64,000 nt of DNA from Abyssisolibacter fermentans (GCF_001559865.1 NZ_LOHE01000024.1:1-64000), one strand, 5' to 3'; shown: positions 1 through 9,521, counted from the first letter of the stretch. Translations and numbers: made by a program. Notes: a model not told the origin generated them from the letters alone.

Positions 1-91
1 GGGGATTAATATTTTCATTTAATTCCTTCTACTGTATAGTATTTCAAAGTATCTGTAACTTCTTAGATTATAGGTTTAAGATTTTCATGTA

Positions 92-361
92 TTATATTTG
101 GTCTTTAGAAACCATATTTTTACCATGAATTTCGGGTACCTTACCTTCCGTCGCAATACAATAAGTCTGTCCCTCAGGTTCATCTTTTGTTAAATCAGGC
201 AATCTAAATTGAAATTTACCTTTTTTTCCAAATTTTGTACCTATGAGCATGTAAAGCTTAGGATATTCGTTTATATATAAAGCTTGCCCACTGCACCTAA
301 GCCATCCCACTGGTACATCATCATAGGGAATCAATTTTATATCCCCTAGCATTTGATTCAT
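92..361 (-). CDS. Small phage tail-collar-like protein, copy 1
   Basis: This 89-residue protein reads MNQMLGDIKLIPYDDVPVGW and continues with WLRCSGQAL and a FRLPDL motif. That is the layout of the phage tail collar / microcystin-dependent protein domain: an N-terminal GEI-type strand, a W-x-x-C-x-G-Q turn and an LPDL loop. The start has a strong AAGGAGG site 10 bases upstream. The protein is a single short domain, far shorter than a tail fibre, so its role is unclear; it could be a free-standing secreted or structural domain. It is about 70% identical by eye to the copy at 1162-1404, and the upstream DNA is also shared, so the pair arose by tandem duplication. Confidence 0.7.
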   Translation of the reverse strand: MNQMLGDIKLIPYDDVPVGWLRCSGQALYINEYPKLYMLIGTKFGKKGKFQFRLPDLTKDEPEGQTYCIATEGKVPEIHGKNMVSKDQI

Positions 362-542
362 GTAATTTTTACCTCCTTTTTGAAAAAATCAACTTCTAAA
401 TATATCTAATTTCAGTTTTGTTTATCTATATACAGTCTAAAATCATAATTGTTTCCAATTTCATTATATAAATTGTATAGTAATTTACATCTGCCAAAAG
501 TTATATTTTCTATAAAAAATCTGAAATATGTTTTAGAAAGAG

Positions 543-570
543 AAAAACCTGCTGATTTTGCAGGTTTTTG
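543..570 (-). terminator. Hairpin terminator after the SLH pseudogene
   Basis: AAAACCTGC and GCAGGTTTT pair around a short loop and are followed by A/T runs on both sides. The hairpin lies downstream of the minus-strand SLH remnant. A near-copy at 1515-1539 lies downstream of the LuxR gene, as part of the same duplicated block. Confidence 0.65.
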
Positions 571-629
571 GACTATTTTTCTTTATTTTCATATTTTAAT
601 AAGAAAGCAAAGGGACAGGGTAAATCCTA

Positions 630-1161
630 CTACTTTATCAACCTCATAATCATTACCACTGCCTCTGCCCTTGTAGCATTGTCCTTTGGTCTTAGTATAT
701 TATCTTTAAAACCATTTACTAAGCCATTATCCAGAGCATATCTTATTTCCATCATTGTTATCACTTGTTATCGCCTTTTCTGGAGCATATTCATTATTCT
801 CTGAGCCCTCTAATCCTAATACTCTAACTATCAAGTCTGTAAATTCTGCTCTGCTTATTATGTCATTTGGTGCAAAGTTATCTTTGACTTTTCCTTTTGC
901 TATGTGTTTTGCTACCATTATTTCTATTTCTTCTTTTGCCCAGTGTCCTTGTATGTCTTTGAATGTCTTGTTATGTTCCATCACCGCATATATACTCAAG
1001 TGTGGTGCTTCAAATACTAATTTGTTTCCTACTACTTTACTCTTTACATATTCCCACTCTTTAGTTTCTTCGTTAAATACATAGATACTTAACTTGTCGA
1101 TATCAACTTTTTCTTTATCTATATCTTCCAGTAGAATTTCTATTATTTCCTTAGCCTCATT
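630..1161 (-). pseudogene. S-layer homology (SLH) domain protein remnant
   Basis: After the stop codon of the second tail-collar gene, the same minus-strand frame stays open without a start codon and encodes SLH-type sequence: FKDIQGHWAKEEIE followed by ISRAEFTDLIVRVLGLE. The frame breaks near 727-745. A second SLH end, NGLVNGFKDNILRPKDN followed by ATRAEAVVMI, continues in another frame to a stop at 630. The parent protein would have been anchored to the cell-wall polymer by SLH repeats. The missing start, the frameshift and an apparent internal deletion in the second SLH repeat make this a decayed 3' end of a larger surface-protein gene. Confidence 0.75.
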
Positions 1162-1404
1162 TTAAGAGTGAATTTTAGGTAGCTTACCTTCCGTGGCAAT
1201 GCAATAGGTCAGACCTTTGGGTGCAGTTTCTATTAAATCCGGTAATTTAAATTGGAGGTCTCCTTCCTTTCCAAATTTAGTACCAATCAGCATATAAAGT
1301 TTAGGATATTTATTTTTATGCAATGCTTGCCCACTGCACCTAAGCCAACCCTCAGGTATATCATAATAGGGTAAGAGTTTTATCTCCCCTAACATTTGAT
1401 TCAT
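1162..1404 (-). CDS. Small phage tail-collar-like protein, copy 2
   Basis: This 80-residue paralogue of the gene at 92-361 has the same MNQMLGEIKLLPYYDIPEGW start, WLRCSGQAL turn and KLPDL motif. I chose the ATG at 1404 because it matches copy 1 and has AAAGGAGG upstream; a GTG or ATG further upstream would add 12 unconserved residues. Its stop abuts the in-frame SLH remnant, so the present junction may be the scar of the rearrangement that duplicated this gene. Function is not known beyond the domain resemblance. Confidence 0.7.
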   Translation of the reverse strand: MNQMLGEIKLLPYYDIPEGWLRCSGQALHKNKYPKLYMLIGTKFGKEGDLQFKLPDLIETAPKGLTYCIATEGKLPKIHS

Positions 1405-1514
1405 ATAATTTCTACCTCCTTTCACATGTACTATAAGCATAATTATTTATTGCTTCATTATATAGATTGTGTAAGATTTTACATCTGTCAAAAGTTATAT
1501 TTTGCAAAATATGA

Positions 1515-1539
1515 AAAATCCTGCTATTTTGCAGGTTTT
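1515..1539 (-). terminator. Terminator of the LuxR-type ATPase gene
   Basis: AATCCTGC pairs with GCAGGTTT and is followed by T-rich sequence on the minus strand, 13 bases beyond the stop codon of the large regulator. Confidence 0.65.
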
Positions 1540-1551
1540 CAAGATGCTATT

Positions 1552-4500
1552 TTATATTTTAATAATATTAAGTTCTTTTGCTTTTATAACTGCTTTTATA
1601 CGACTATCCACTTCCAATTTACTATATATGTTGCTCAAATGACTTTTTACAGTTCCAAGGGTAATAAATAACTTTTTACTTATAGCAGAGTTTGACATTC
1701 CCTCTGCAACTAATTTTAATACTTCTAATTCTCTATCAGTTAAAGGTGATGAAGCTTTCCCAGGATTTAATATACTGTGAAGATTCACATCCTTTATTTT
1801 TGTTATCTTTGATATAAGTGAAGGAATTACACTTTTAATAACCCCAGAAATATTTTCATCAAAACCCTCTCTACTCACTCTTTCTAAATAAATAATCCCC
1901 ACAAATACCCCTAAATAGTTGATTGGAATACAAACAATAGATATTTCATCTTTATCCATTATATATATATCCTTTGTAAATATACCTTTATCGGGTTTCT
2001 TGTTTAAAATTACTTCTTCTCCTGTTCTCGCTACGTATCGAATTACTTTCCGAGATAGATAACTTACATGTTTCATATATATAGGCTCTTTATGAACCTT
2101 TACATTTTCATTGTTTTTCTTTTCATATTGTAGATACATTTCATCAACTTTTTCAAATAAAACAGCGCCATAATCTGCATTATTAATCTGAATAAGAACA
2201 TCTAGCATATATATGAACCCTTGTTTCTCTTCCATGTTTTCAATTTGATTTAAATGATACAATATGTTTTTGTTTATTTCTTCATCTACTGTTATCTCTT
2301 CGGTCATTTTATTTTTTAGCTGAAGATTTTTTTCTTCTGTAAGCAGTTTTATGTTATTTTCTAGTCCAAAGTTCTTTTCAATTAAGTTCACAATATATAT
2401 AGCTCCCCACTTTTCAAAAAAACTTGCAGCCTCTTTTGCATAAAATCTTGAAAGCCTTTTGTTGTACTCATAATGCCTTGCTGCCAAAAGATTACCTATG
2501 GCTGCTAGTTGCAATTGACCTCTGTTTTCTGCAAAGCTAATTGCTTCATTATATAGTTTCTCTAAAGGCTTCTCCTTTTCAAAAATCTTTGTGTATTCAG
2601 CCTTGGCTAGTAAATATCTTGTATAATGGTTTTCCTTATAAATATCAACCCAATATTTTAGCTCCTTCATTTGTTTCTTTATTAGTGTTTTATTTTTCCT
2701 CTTTTCTGCTACTTGTAAAGCTTTATGCTCAGCAAGTCTTGTGAGTATACAATAAAAAAGCAAGTCTATATACATGATATGTCCTTTTAATAAACCTATG
2801 CTTGGTGTAATATTTTCTACCAATTCGTAAGCTTTTTCAATTTCTCCTTCTAGGTATAACCTTTGGAGCATGAAGGCGTAATACGCTAGGCTTTTATTAT
2901 TATTTAATAGTTCTATCTCCTTTTCTATTTGATAATCTTCTTTTGTGAGTACCCCTACTTCAAGATAATGAATATGACGATTAAAAAGTTGATCTATAAA
3001 TAATACGATGTCATCTCCCATCCTCTGTAATTTTTTTACTTGGACGTTAGCATAGTTGATTATTTCCTTTAATGGTACTCCCATGACGTACTTTGCATAA
3101 ATAATGGAAATAATAGCATAACCACTATATATAAATTCGCCTATCTTTATCCCTTCTTCAATGGAATTTTCCAGATATTTTATGGATTTTTCCATAGAAT
3201 TTGACCAATGATCTATAAAAGTTCCTATAAGAGAATATACAATTGGTTTTGTATATAGATTATCTGTATCTTCAAGCAAATCTAATGCAATGTCCTTTAG
3301 TCTTTCTCCTTTTTTATGATCTTTCCATATATTGTTAGCAACATAACTATAGGCAGTATATCCAATGGGTGAATAAGGCGAATTACCATATTTTGCAGAA
3401 AGAATACCTATTTTCATGAGAGTCAGTCCAAATATCTTATCATTGACAATATTAGCAGCAGGAATCATTTTGGTTAAGGTTTCTAAGATAATCATTAGTC
3501 TTTTATCTTTAATCATAGGTGCATTTTTAAGCTTCTCTATCTTATTATTGGAAAATAACAATTTTCCTTTTATAAAATCAGTAACAAGATGTTTTGTATT
3601 GAATTTAAAGTTTAATTGATTTAATACCTCAATACCTAACTCTATTACCTTTTCGGAATTACCGTTATAAGAATAAAGGTTCATATATTTTCTTTTTATG
3701 GTTATCATATTTTCTGCTGTATTGTATTTGTCAATGAGTAATTCAAATCTTTTTTTTGCTTCTTGGTATCTTTCACAGATATATTCACACTCTCCTAATT
3801 CTAGATTAATTCTCATCTCTAAATCATGCTTATCTTTAAATTCGCAATAGGGAAGTAAGTGTACACAGCACTCAAATATTTTTAGGGCTTGTTCTATAGC
3901 AATTGTTTGTTTTGCCTCCATACCTGCATAGTATAGCTCATAAATCCACATTTCTGTGTTTTCTTGTGTCAACATCTGATAGTCACTGCGTAATAATTGA
4001 GATGCTATGAAAAGTCTATTGTTTTTTTTAAATGTTTCGTCTACGTTGTCTGTAAGTTTTTTAGCAATATTATAATGAAGCTTTGCTCTTTTTTCAGAGT
4101 CAATTTTTTTATACACCAGTTCTAATATAATATCATGCACAAAACCATAGCTTAAGGTTCCCTCTGTCTGATATTCTTCTACTGTTTTTACAAGAAAAGC
4201 AGCTTTACATAATCTATGTAACTGTTTATTTAATAAGGTATCCTCTGTATTTATTATTTTTTTTAATAGCTTATATTCTACTTTGCCATCAAAACATGCT
4301 ATCAGCTCAAGGAGTGATTTATCCTCACTCTTTAGTTTGTTCATTTTATTTGTTATAATCTGCTCTATATCCTTGGGCAAATTTAAACTATTTATCAGAT
4401 TAATTTCTACTACCCATTGTTTTCTTTTAGGAGAATATGAGAGTATTTTTTCCCCAATAAATACATTAAGAATTTCCTTTATGTAAAAAGGATTTCCAAG

Positions 4501-5355
4501 TGTTAAACCATATATAATTCTTGCTAAATAATCTAGGTTTTCAATATTTACTCCAAAGATTAATTGCAGATAATCCTTTATATCTAAAGCCGTTAGTTCC
4601 TGTAATTGTATAGGAATATGGTCATTTTTAATCTGTGGTATTTCAGTAATGCATTCCACTTTTTTAATACTTCTTTCTTCATTATCCCGATATGCAAGTA
4701 TAAGGAGTAAGTTTAACAGTTCATTATCCTTGCATATAGGCTGAAGCACTTCTAAAGAGGGTGTATCCGCCCATTGCAAATCATCTATAAACATAATCAG
4801 TGGGAATAGCGATTCTGAAACAGCCAACAAAAACTGATAAATGGCTTTTTTTACTCTGTATTTTAGTTTTTCATAATTATTCATATTAATAGTTTTGTGA
4901 TGATCTAAAAGCTTTCGTGCATATGGACATATTGATGTTATTATTTCTATGTCAGAATTCAAGGATTTTTTTAAAGCATTTTTTATGTTCTTCAATTGTT
5001 CATATGGTAGGGTCAAAAGATGTTTTACCATTTGCTCTATAATTTCTGAAATGGCACTAAAGGGCTTTTTGTCATGCTGTCTAAATTTACCGTATACATA
5101 GGTTACGTTGCTGCTTGCCAGCTCCTTTATTACATGCTCTACTAAAAAAGTTTTTCCAATACCTGGCACACCAGTAATGATCGATATCCACCCGCCACCT
5201 TCTAGAACACGGTCAAAATGCTTTTTAATAGATTCTATTTCATTATTTCTAGCTATTATAGTCTTATTAATTTTTTCTTCTATAATATGCTTTCCACCAT
5301 TTATTTCATTTTCAAAATCGTCTATCTTATAGTTTATACAATCAAATTCATCCAT
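1552..5355 (-). CDS. Large ATP-binding LuxR-family regulator (LAL/MalT-like)
   Basis: This is a 1267-residue protein. The N-terminal quarter is an AAA_16/STAND-type ATPase: Walker A GVPGIGKTF near residue 65 and a Walker B region LIMFIDDLQWAD near 190. A long helical TPR-like middle follows, then a GAF-like segment (about 1040-1190, containing IVCIPINYLGVFVGIIYLE). It ends in a LuxR helix-turn-helix, LTDRELEVLKLVAEGMS followed by TVKSHLSNIYSKLEV. Proteins of this class are inducer-responsive activators; the signal here is unknown. The ATG is preceded by GGAGGAAG. The gene is monocistronic, between a terminator and a repeat-filled intergenic region, and no obvious target gene adjoins it. Confidence 0.88.
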   Translation of the reverse strand: MDEFDCINYKIDDFENEINGGKHIIEEKINKTIIARNNEIESIKKHFDRVLEGGGWISIITGVPGIGKTFLVEHVIKELASSNVTYVYGKFRQHDKKPFSAISEIIEQMVKHLLTLPYEQLKNIKNALKKSLNSDIEIITSICPYARKLLDHHKTINMNNYEKLKYRVKKAIYQFLLAVSESLFPLIMFIDDLQWADTPSLEVLQPICKDNELLNLLLILAYRDNEERSIKKVECITEIPQIKNDHIPIQLQELTALDIKDYLQLIFGVNIENLDYLARIIYGLTLGNPFYIKEILNVFIGEKILSYSPKRKQWVVEINLINSLNLPKDIEQIITNKMNKLKSEDKSLLELIACFDGKVEYKLLKKIINTEDTLLNKQLHRLCKAAFLVKTVEEYQTEGTLSYGFVHDIILELVYKKIDSEKRAKLHYNIAKKLTDNVDETFKKNNRLFIASQLLRSDYQMLTQENTEMWIYELYYAGMEAKQTIAIEQALKIFECCVHLLPYCEFKDKHDLEMRINLELGECEYICERYQEAKKRFELLIDKYNTAENMITIKRKYMNLYSYNGNSEKVIELGIEVLNQLNFKFNTKHLVTDFIKGKLLFSNNKIEKLKNAPMIKDKRLMIILETLTKMIPAANIVNDKIFGLTLMKIGILSAKYGNSPYSPIGYTAYSYVANNIWKDHKKGERLKDIALDLLEDTDNLYTKPIVYSLIGTFIDHWSNSMEKSIKYLENSIEEGIKIGEFIYSGYAIISIIYAKYVMGVPLKEIINYANVQVKKLQRMGDDIVLFIDQLFNRHIHYLEVGVLTKEDYQIEKEIELLNNNKSLAYYAFMLQRLYLEGEIEKAYELVENITPSIGLLKGHIMYIDLLFYCILTRLAEHKALQVAEKRKNKTLIKKQMKELKYWVDIYKENHYTRYLLAKAEYTKIFEKEKPLEKLYNEAISFAENRGQLQLAAIGNLLAARHYEYNKRLSRFYAKEAASFFEKWGAIYIVNLIEKNFGLENNIKLLTEEKNLQLKNKMTEEITVDEEINKNILYHLNQIENMEEKQGFIYMLDVLIQINNADYGAVLFEKVDEMYLQYEKKNNENVKVHKEPIYMKHVSYLSRKVIRYVARTGEEVILNKKPDKGIFTKDIYIMDKDEISIVCIPINYLGVFVGIIYLERVSREGFDENISGVIKSVIPSLISKITKIKDVNLHSILNPGKASSPLTDRELEVLKLVAEGMSNSAISKKLFITLGTVKSHLSNIYSKLEVDSRIKAVIKAKELNIIKI

Positions 5356-5426
5356 TTTTCTTCCTCCATCAATTATACCTGTTCGGTCAAGCTAAACTTT
5401 ATTACTACATTCTTGAAATATACTTA

Positions 5427-5456
5427 AACTTAGATTATTCATAGAAAATTATGATA
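5427..5456. repeat. MITE-like end repeat (ATTATTCATA family), single end
   Basis: AGATTATTCATAGAAAATTA is nearly identical to the ends at 42958 and 55655. No convincing inverted partner was found to its right, so this looks like one surviving end. Confidence 0.5.
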
Positions 5457-5495
5457 GGAGATTCATTAATAATATCCTTCTGATTATAACAAGGC

Positions 5496-5622
5496 GCAAG
5501 ATATCCCCCAACCTCTATAGGTGGCGGGTACCGATTAGATTTAACAGGCGGTGTGTATATCTCCCGCCTCGTTGAAACAGTGTGTTGCAATTACTACGTA
5601 ATTACTTCCGTTGTTATAAGAT
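5496..5622. repeat. Structured intergenic repeat, copy 1
   Basis: About 125 bp matches 50520-50643 at well over 80% by eye. It can form three successive hairpins: CCACCT/AGGTGG, AGGCGG/CCGCCT and GTAATTRC-type arms around TAC. It is relatively GC-rich for this genome. The flank to about 5670 also resembles 43005-43050. The rest of the 5356-5891 gap holds a CTCAGAC/GTCTGAG hairpin near 5680-5705 and no gene that I can see. Confidence 0.65.
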
Positions 5623-5891
5623 ATCCATTAAATATCATACATGTCAACTCGACATGCCTTCGAATTAAATTGGATTATAGATGTATCTCAGACTCATTGC
5701 TTCGTCTGAGTAAGCGACTCACACTTTGTAGCCCGCTAACTACTATTAGTATAATATTTATATATTCTACATTCTTTTAGATAATCCTCTTGTCGAATCT
5801 CTTTATTCGCCACAAAGCTAACTAAACAGGGCTTGTCATTAAATGTCATATGTAGTAATATTTAATTATAGAATACTGAGGAGGTAACAAC

Positions 5892-6389
5892 ATGTCTGAT
5901 AATTATTATTGGAATTTAAGAAAACTAGTCGGAAAAATACCATTAAACATCAGTAGTGCAGGAGTCATAATACTCGATAAAAAAAATAGAATACTACTTC
6001 AACATAGGACAGATGATGGATCATGGAGTATACCAGGTGGTGGTCTTGGATTAGGAGAAAATTTGGAAGCAGGGGCAAAAAGAGAAGTATATGAGGAAAC
6101 AAATCTTATTGTTGAAGATATTAAATTGTTTAATGTTTATTCTGGAAAAGAACAACATTGTATTTATCCTGATGGTAATGAAGTGTATTTTACTAATGTA
6201 GTTTACATAACTAAAAATTTCGAAGGAGAAATGAAAGCTGATGGTATAGAGGGTTCGGAATTGAAATTCTTTAATTTTGATAGTTTACCAAAAAATATAG
6301 CTCCTTGTAGCAAACCGATATTACAAGATTTAAAAATCAAATTGAAATCAGCAAAAAAATCGTCCCTTAATTCTCGTGATTTATATTGA
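5892..6389 (+). CDS. Nudix hydrolase
   Basis: This 165-residue protein has a Nudix box, beginning GGGLGLGENLEAGAKREVYE and followed by ETNL. It keeps the RE-x2-EE catalytic core but has Asn where the consensus has Gly near its end. The preceding IILDKKNRILLQHRTDDGSW is the usual beta strand before the box, as in YjhB/MutT-like phosphohydrolases. It would cleave a nucleoside-diphosphate-linked substrate that I cannot specify. The start is preceded by GAGGAGG, and a hairpin terminator follows. It is one of the few plus-strand genes and is probably transcribed alone. Confidence 0.88.
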   Translation: MSDNYYWNLRKLVGKIPLNISSAGVIILDKKNRILLQHRTDDGSWSIPGGGLGLGENLEAGAKREVYEETNLIVEDIKLFNVYSGKEQHCIYPDGNEVYFTNVVYITKNFEGEMKADGIEGSELKFFNFDSLPKNIAPCSKPILQDLKIKLKSAKKSSLNSRDLY

Positions 6390-6418
6390 AAAGCTACGGC
6401 TTTTTATCCGTAGCTTTT
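6389..6418. terminator. Bidirectional terminator between Nudix and pepQ-like genes
   Basis: AAAAGCTACGG and CCGTAGCTTTT form a perfect hairpin with A and T tracts on both sides, between two convergent genes. Confidence 0.8.
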
Positions 6419-6425
6419 GTGTTAA

Positions 6426-7520
6426 TTATATTATAACTGGTGTTTTTTGAGACTTATTTAATACTTCTACTCCATTTTCTGTAACTACAACTATATCTTC
6501 TATTCTTACACCAAATTCGTTTGGAATATAGATACCCGGTTCTACACTAAAAGCCATTCCTTCTCTTAAAATTTGTTCATTTCCGCTTCTTATGTAAGGA
6601 GCTTCATGTACACTAGATCCTATACCATGACCTGTTCTAGTTATGAAATATTCACCATAACCAGCTTTCTCTATCACATCTCTTGCTGCTTTATCTACAC
6701 TTTGTGCGCTAACATCAGATTTTGCTTGTTTTTCACCAGCTAAATTCGCTTCAAGTACTGTATTGTATACTTCTTTTTCTTTTTCAGTCATACCTCCTAC
6801 AAATACGGTTCTTGTTGTATCTGAGCAAAAACCTTTGTAAATACACCCAAAATCTATAATTATAATATCTTTTTCCTGTATAACTCTTGAATATTCATTG
6901 TAATGTGGTTTTGAGCTATTTGGACCTGATGCAATTATTGTATCAAAAGATAATCCTTCTGCTCCTTTTTCTAAAAATAACTCTTCCATTTTTTCTCTAA
7001 TATTATCTTCTGTCATACCTGGTTTAATAAATTTAATTATATCAGCAAAAACATCATCAGCCATTTTAGCAGCTATTCTTAATTTTTCTATTTCATCATC
7101 ACTTTTTATTATTCTAAGTTCTTCTAATATGTGATTACCATTAACAAATTTAATATCCATAGTTTCTTTCATATCTAGCATATTCACAGCTCTTGCACTT
7201 TTGTTAACGCCTATAGTCTTACCTATTAAGTCGAATTCTTCAAAAGCTTTTTTTACTTTACATAAAAAACCTTCTCCATCATCCCATTGATAAATTGCTG
7301 TATCTTTTCCAAGTACTTTTTGCATTTCTTCAAAATTTAATTTCGGTACTACATAAAAATATCTGCCATCTTTTAATAAGAAAAATGCTTGAAACCTTTC
7401 ATCCATATGTGGAGAAAAACCTAATAAAAATGACATATCTTCTGATGGTGCTACTAGCATAGCTTCAACATTGTTATCTGACATCAAATCAGTAAGTTTT
7501 TTTAAATATTTTTGATTCAT
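6426..7520 (-). CDS. Xaa-Pro peptidase, M24 family
   Basis: This 364-residue metallopeptidase has the M24 pita-bread signatures: IIDFGCIYKGFCSDTTRTVF (metal Asp pair), GHGIGSSVHEAP (metal His) and the EPGIYIP and RIEDIVVV glutamates. The N-terminal half is the creatinase-type domain. Its length fits Xaa-Pro aminopeptidase/dipeptidase (PepQ/YpdF). It would release or expose proline and hydroxyproline from peptides in the cytoplasm. Its start lies 2 bases after the stop of the dehydratase gene, and its AGGAGG site lies inside that coding end, so the two are translationally coupled in one operon with the reductase upstream. Confidence 0.88.
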   Translation of the reverse strand: MNQKYLKKLTDLMSDNNVEAMLVAPSEDMSFLLGFSPHMDERFQAFFLLKDGRYFYVVPKLNFEEMQKVLGKDTAIYQWDDGEGFLCKVKKAFEEFDLIGKTIGVNKSARAVNMLDMKETMDIKFVNGNHILEELRIIKSDDEIEKLRIAAKMADDVFADIIKFIKPGMTEDNIREKMEELFLEKGAEGLSFDTIIASGPNSSKPHYNEYSRVIQEKDIIIIDFGCIYKGFCSDTTRTVFVGGMTEKEKEVYNTVLEANLAGEKQAKSDVSAQSVDKAARDVIEKAGYGEYFITRTGHGIGSSVHEAPYIRSGNEQILREGMAFSVEPGIYIPNEFGVRIEDIVVVTENGVEVLNKSQKTPVII

Positions 7521-7522
7521 AT

Positions 7523-8545
7523 TTACCCTCCTATAATCCTAAAACCCTCTGGTATTGGGTCATCCGGATCTAATACTAATTGATTAAAACCAGTAATAAA
7601 TGCATTTCCAGAAACCTCAGGTATCACTGCATCTAAATTTGATATACTAGTAAAATCATTTATTTTACCTTCAAAAATTGTATCTATTATACTTTTATTA
7701 ATTAGTGTCATTCCTTTTTTCATAACACCTTTTTTATAAAGTAAAGCAACTCTACCTGCAGTTCCAGTTCCTGTAGGTGATCTATCTATTTGACCATCTG
7801 CAAAAATACATACATTATTTGATTCTATTGTATCACCTTTTATGTTTAATGGTCCAGTTATTATAGTTCCATAGATACCCTTTATTCCTCTTTCTATCGG
7901 ATGTACTACATCCATTGCATCCATTACCTTATATTTTATTTCCATACCTATCTTTACTAGTTTTTCTATATGTTTAGGATCTACTGTTAAGCCTATTTTT
8001 TGTGCATCTATATATACATAAAAAGCTCCGCCGTAAGCTATGTCTGCTGTAACCTCACCTATACCTTCTACATTCACTTTAATATTCTCTGCATAAACAA
8101 ATGAAGGTACATTTTCAAAACTAATTTTTTGAACTTTATCGTTTTGTATATTGGCATATGCTACAATCCTGCCAGCAGGTGAATCTATCTTTACTACATT
8201 AATCCCTTCAGTACATTTCAACATTCCAACCTCAATTGCTACCTTAGTAACTGCTATTATCCCATGACCACACATTGTACTTAATCCTTCATTGTGTGTG
8301 AATAAAACTCCAAAATCACCATCTGATGTTACTGGTGGTGTAATTATACATCCATACATTCCACTATGTCCTCTTGGTTCCAACATAAGCATCTTTCTAA
8401 TGTCATCATAGTTCTTAAGCATAAACTTTCGTTTTTCTAAAATAGTATTACCTTTAATAGGAGGTAAACCAGAGGTTATTATTCTTAGTGGCTCACCAGC
8501 TGTATGAGCATCTATAGCTGTTATCATCCTTGTAAAGTTTATCAT
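7523..8545 (-). CDS. Trans-3-hydroxy-L-proline dehydratase (proline racemase family)
   Basis: This 340-residue proline racemase family protein keeps the first catalytic cysteine, in MCGHG at residue 92. The second catalytic position is Thr258, in RSPTGTGT, where proline racemase and 4-hydroxyproline epimerase have Cys. From the characterised family, the Cys/Thr pair marks trans-3-hydroxy-L-proline dehydratase, which makes delta1-pyrroline-2-carboxylate. The next gene upstream is of the family that reduces that product to L-proline, which supports the call. It sits between the reductase (17-base gap) and the M24 peptidase (2-base gap). The start has an AAGGGGAG site. Substrate assignment is inference from the active-site residues and context. 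Confidence 0.82.
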   Translation of the reverse strand: MINFTRMITAIDAHTAGEPLRIITSGLPPIKGNTILEKRKFMLKNYDDIRKMLMLEPRGHSGMYGCIITPPVTSDGDFGVLFTHNEGLSTMCGHGIIAVTKVAIEVGMLKCTEGINVVKIDSPAGRIVAYANIQNDKVQKISFENVPSFVYAENIKVNVEGIGEVTADIAYGGAFYVYIDAQKIGLTVDPKHIEKLVKIGMEIKYKVMDAMDVVHPIERGIKGIYGTIITGPLNIKGDTIESNNVCIFADGQIDRSPTGTGTAGRVALLYKKGVMKKGMTLINKSIIDTIFEGKINDFTSISNLDAVIPEVSGNAFITGFNQLVLDPDDPIPEGFRIIGG

Positions 8546-8561
8546 ATTTTTACTCCCCTTT

Positions 8562-9521
8562 TTACAACTCTATTTTTTGACCTAGCCCTTTCTCTTTAAC
8601 TTTATTGTAAATCTGCTGTGCTACGACAATATCAAATAAAGCCATGCCTACTGATTTATATAGTGTTGTATTCTTTACAGCAGATTTTTTGTTTTTAATA
8701 TAATAACCAAATGTTCTAATTTGTTCTTCTTTTATCCATCCCTCTTTTATTGGTGTAATTATATCTCCTGACTCTTCTTTCGCATAATCAGTATCTATAT
8801 ACATTTCATCTAGCATATTAAAAAGCTCTTTTGGATATTCTCTCATATTTGGCTTATATGATCCTATACCTATATAATGTTTATTTTGGAGTAATTCTTT
8901 TTCATTAGGTAGTACTGGTTCATTAGCTGTCGTACATGTTATAACAACTTGACTTTGATTTAATAAATCGACTGCACTGTCAGCAATATTAATTTTAACA
9001 TCTGGTAAATATTTTTGTAGTTTTACTTTAAATGCTTTTAATTTATCCTTTGATATATCAAATATAGATACTTTTTTAACATTTCTAACTGTAGAGGCAA
9101 ATAATATCTGATAAAATCCTTGTACTCCTGTTCCAATTAAACCAACACTATTAATATCTTTTTGTGTTGTATGCCTTATCCCTACTCCACCTACAGCACC
9201 TGTCCTATAAGCAGTTAAACTAGCACCGTTAATAATACATAATGGTTTACCTGTATTAATATCATTTAGCAGCATTAATCCTTGTATAACAGGTTCGTCG
9301 AATTCTGTATTATTAGGAAATACAGTTAATATTTTAGTACCAAAAACTTGATTGGTGAAACAAGGCATGTATAATAAAGTATCATTACTATTATTTATAT
9401 GTATTCGATCAGGCATTTTATAGTTTTTCTCCTCATAAACTACATAAGCTTGCTCTATTGAATCCATTAGTTCATTAAATGATATTGAATTTTTAATATC
9501 ACTTTCACTTATATAAAGCAC
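8562..9521 (-). CDS. Delta1-pyrroline-2-carboxylate reductase (ornithine cyclodeaminase/mu-crystallin family)
   Basis: This 319-residue protein has the NAD(P)-binding segment VGLIGTGVQGFYQILFA. The N-terminal strand ILTVFPNN and the segment INGASLTAYRTGAVGGVG are typical of the ornithine cyclodeaminase/mu-crystallin family. In this family, members next to trans-3-hydroxyproline dehydratase reduce pyrroline-2-carboxylate to L-proline, so that is the best call. Ornithine cyclodeaminase or alanine dehydrogenase activity cannot be excluded from sequence alone. It starts with GTG after AAAGGGGG and is first in a three-gene operon with the dehydratase and peptidase. No -24/-12 promoter is visible upstream. 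Confidence 0.8.
   Translation of the reverse strand: MLYISESDIKNSISFNELMDSIEQAYVVYEEKNYKMPDRIHINNSNDTLLYMPCFTNQVFGTKILTVFPNNTEFDEPVIQGLMLLNDINTGKPLCIINGASLTAYRTGAVGGVGIRHTTQKDINSVGLIGTGVQGFYQILFASTVRNVKKVSIFDISKDKLKAFKVKLQKYLPDVKINIADSAVDLLNQSQVVITCTTANEPVLPNEKELLQNKHYIGIGSYKPNMREYPKELFNMLDEMYIDTDYAKEESGDIITPIKEGWIKEEQIRTFGYYIKNKKSAVKNTTLYKSVGMALFDIVVAQQIYNKVKEKGLGQKIEL

Noticed and set aside
92-1404. Prophage at the left edge
   Set aside because: Only tiny tail-collar proteins are present, with no other phage genes next to them. The holin is 42 kb away.
5496-5622. Calling the structured repeat a true integron attC site
   Set aside because: The ATTTAAC/GTTGAAA-bounded stem is shorter than known attC sites and the flanking hairpins do not fit. 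Kept as a separate repeat family.
7523-8545. Annotation as proline racemase or 4-hydroxyproline epimerase
   Set aside because: Both need a second catalytic Cys; residue 258 is Thr.
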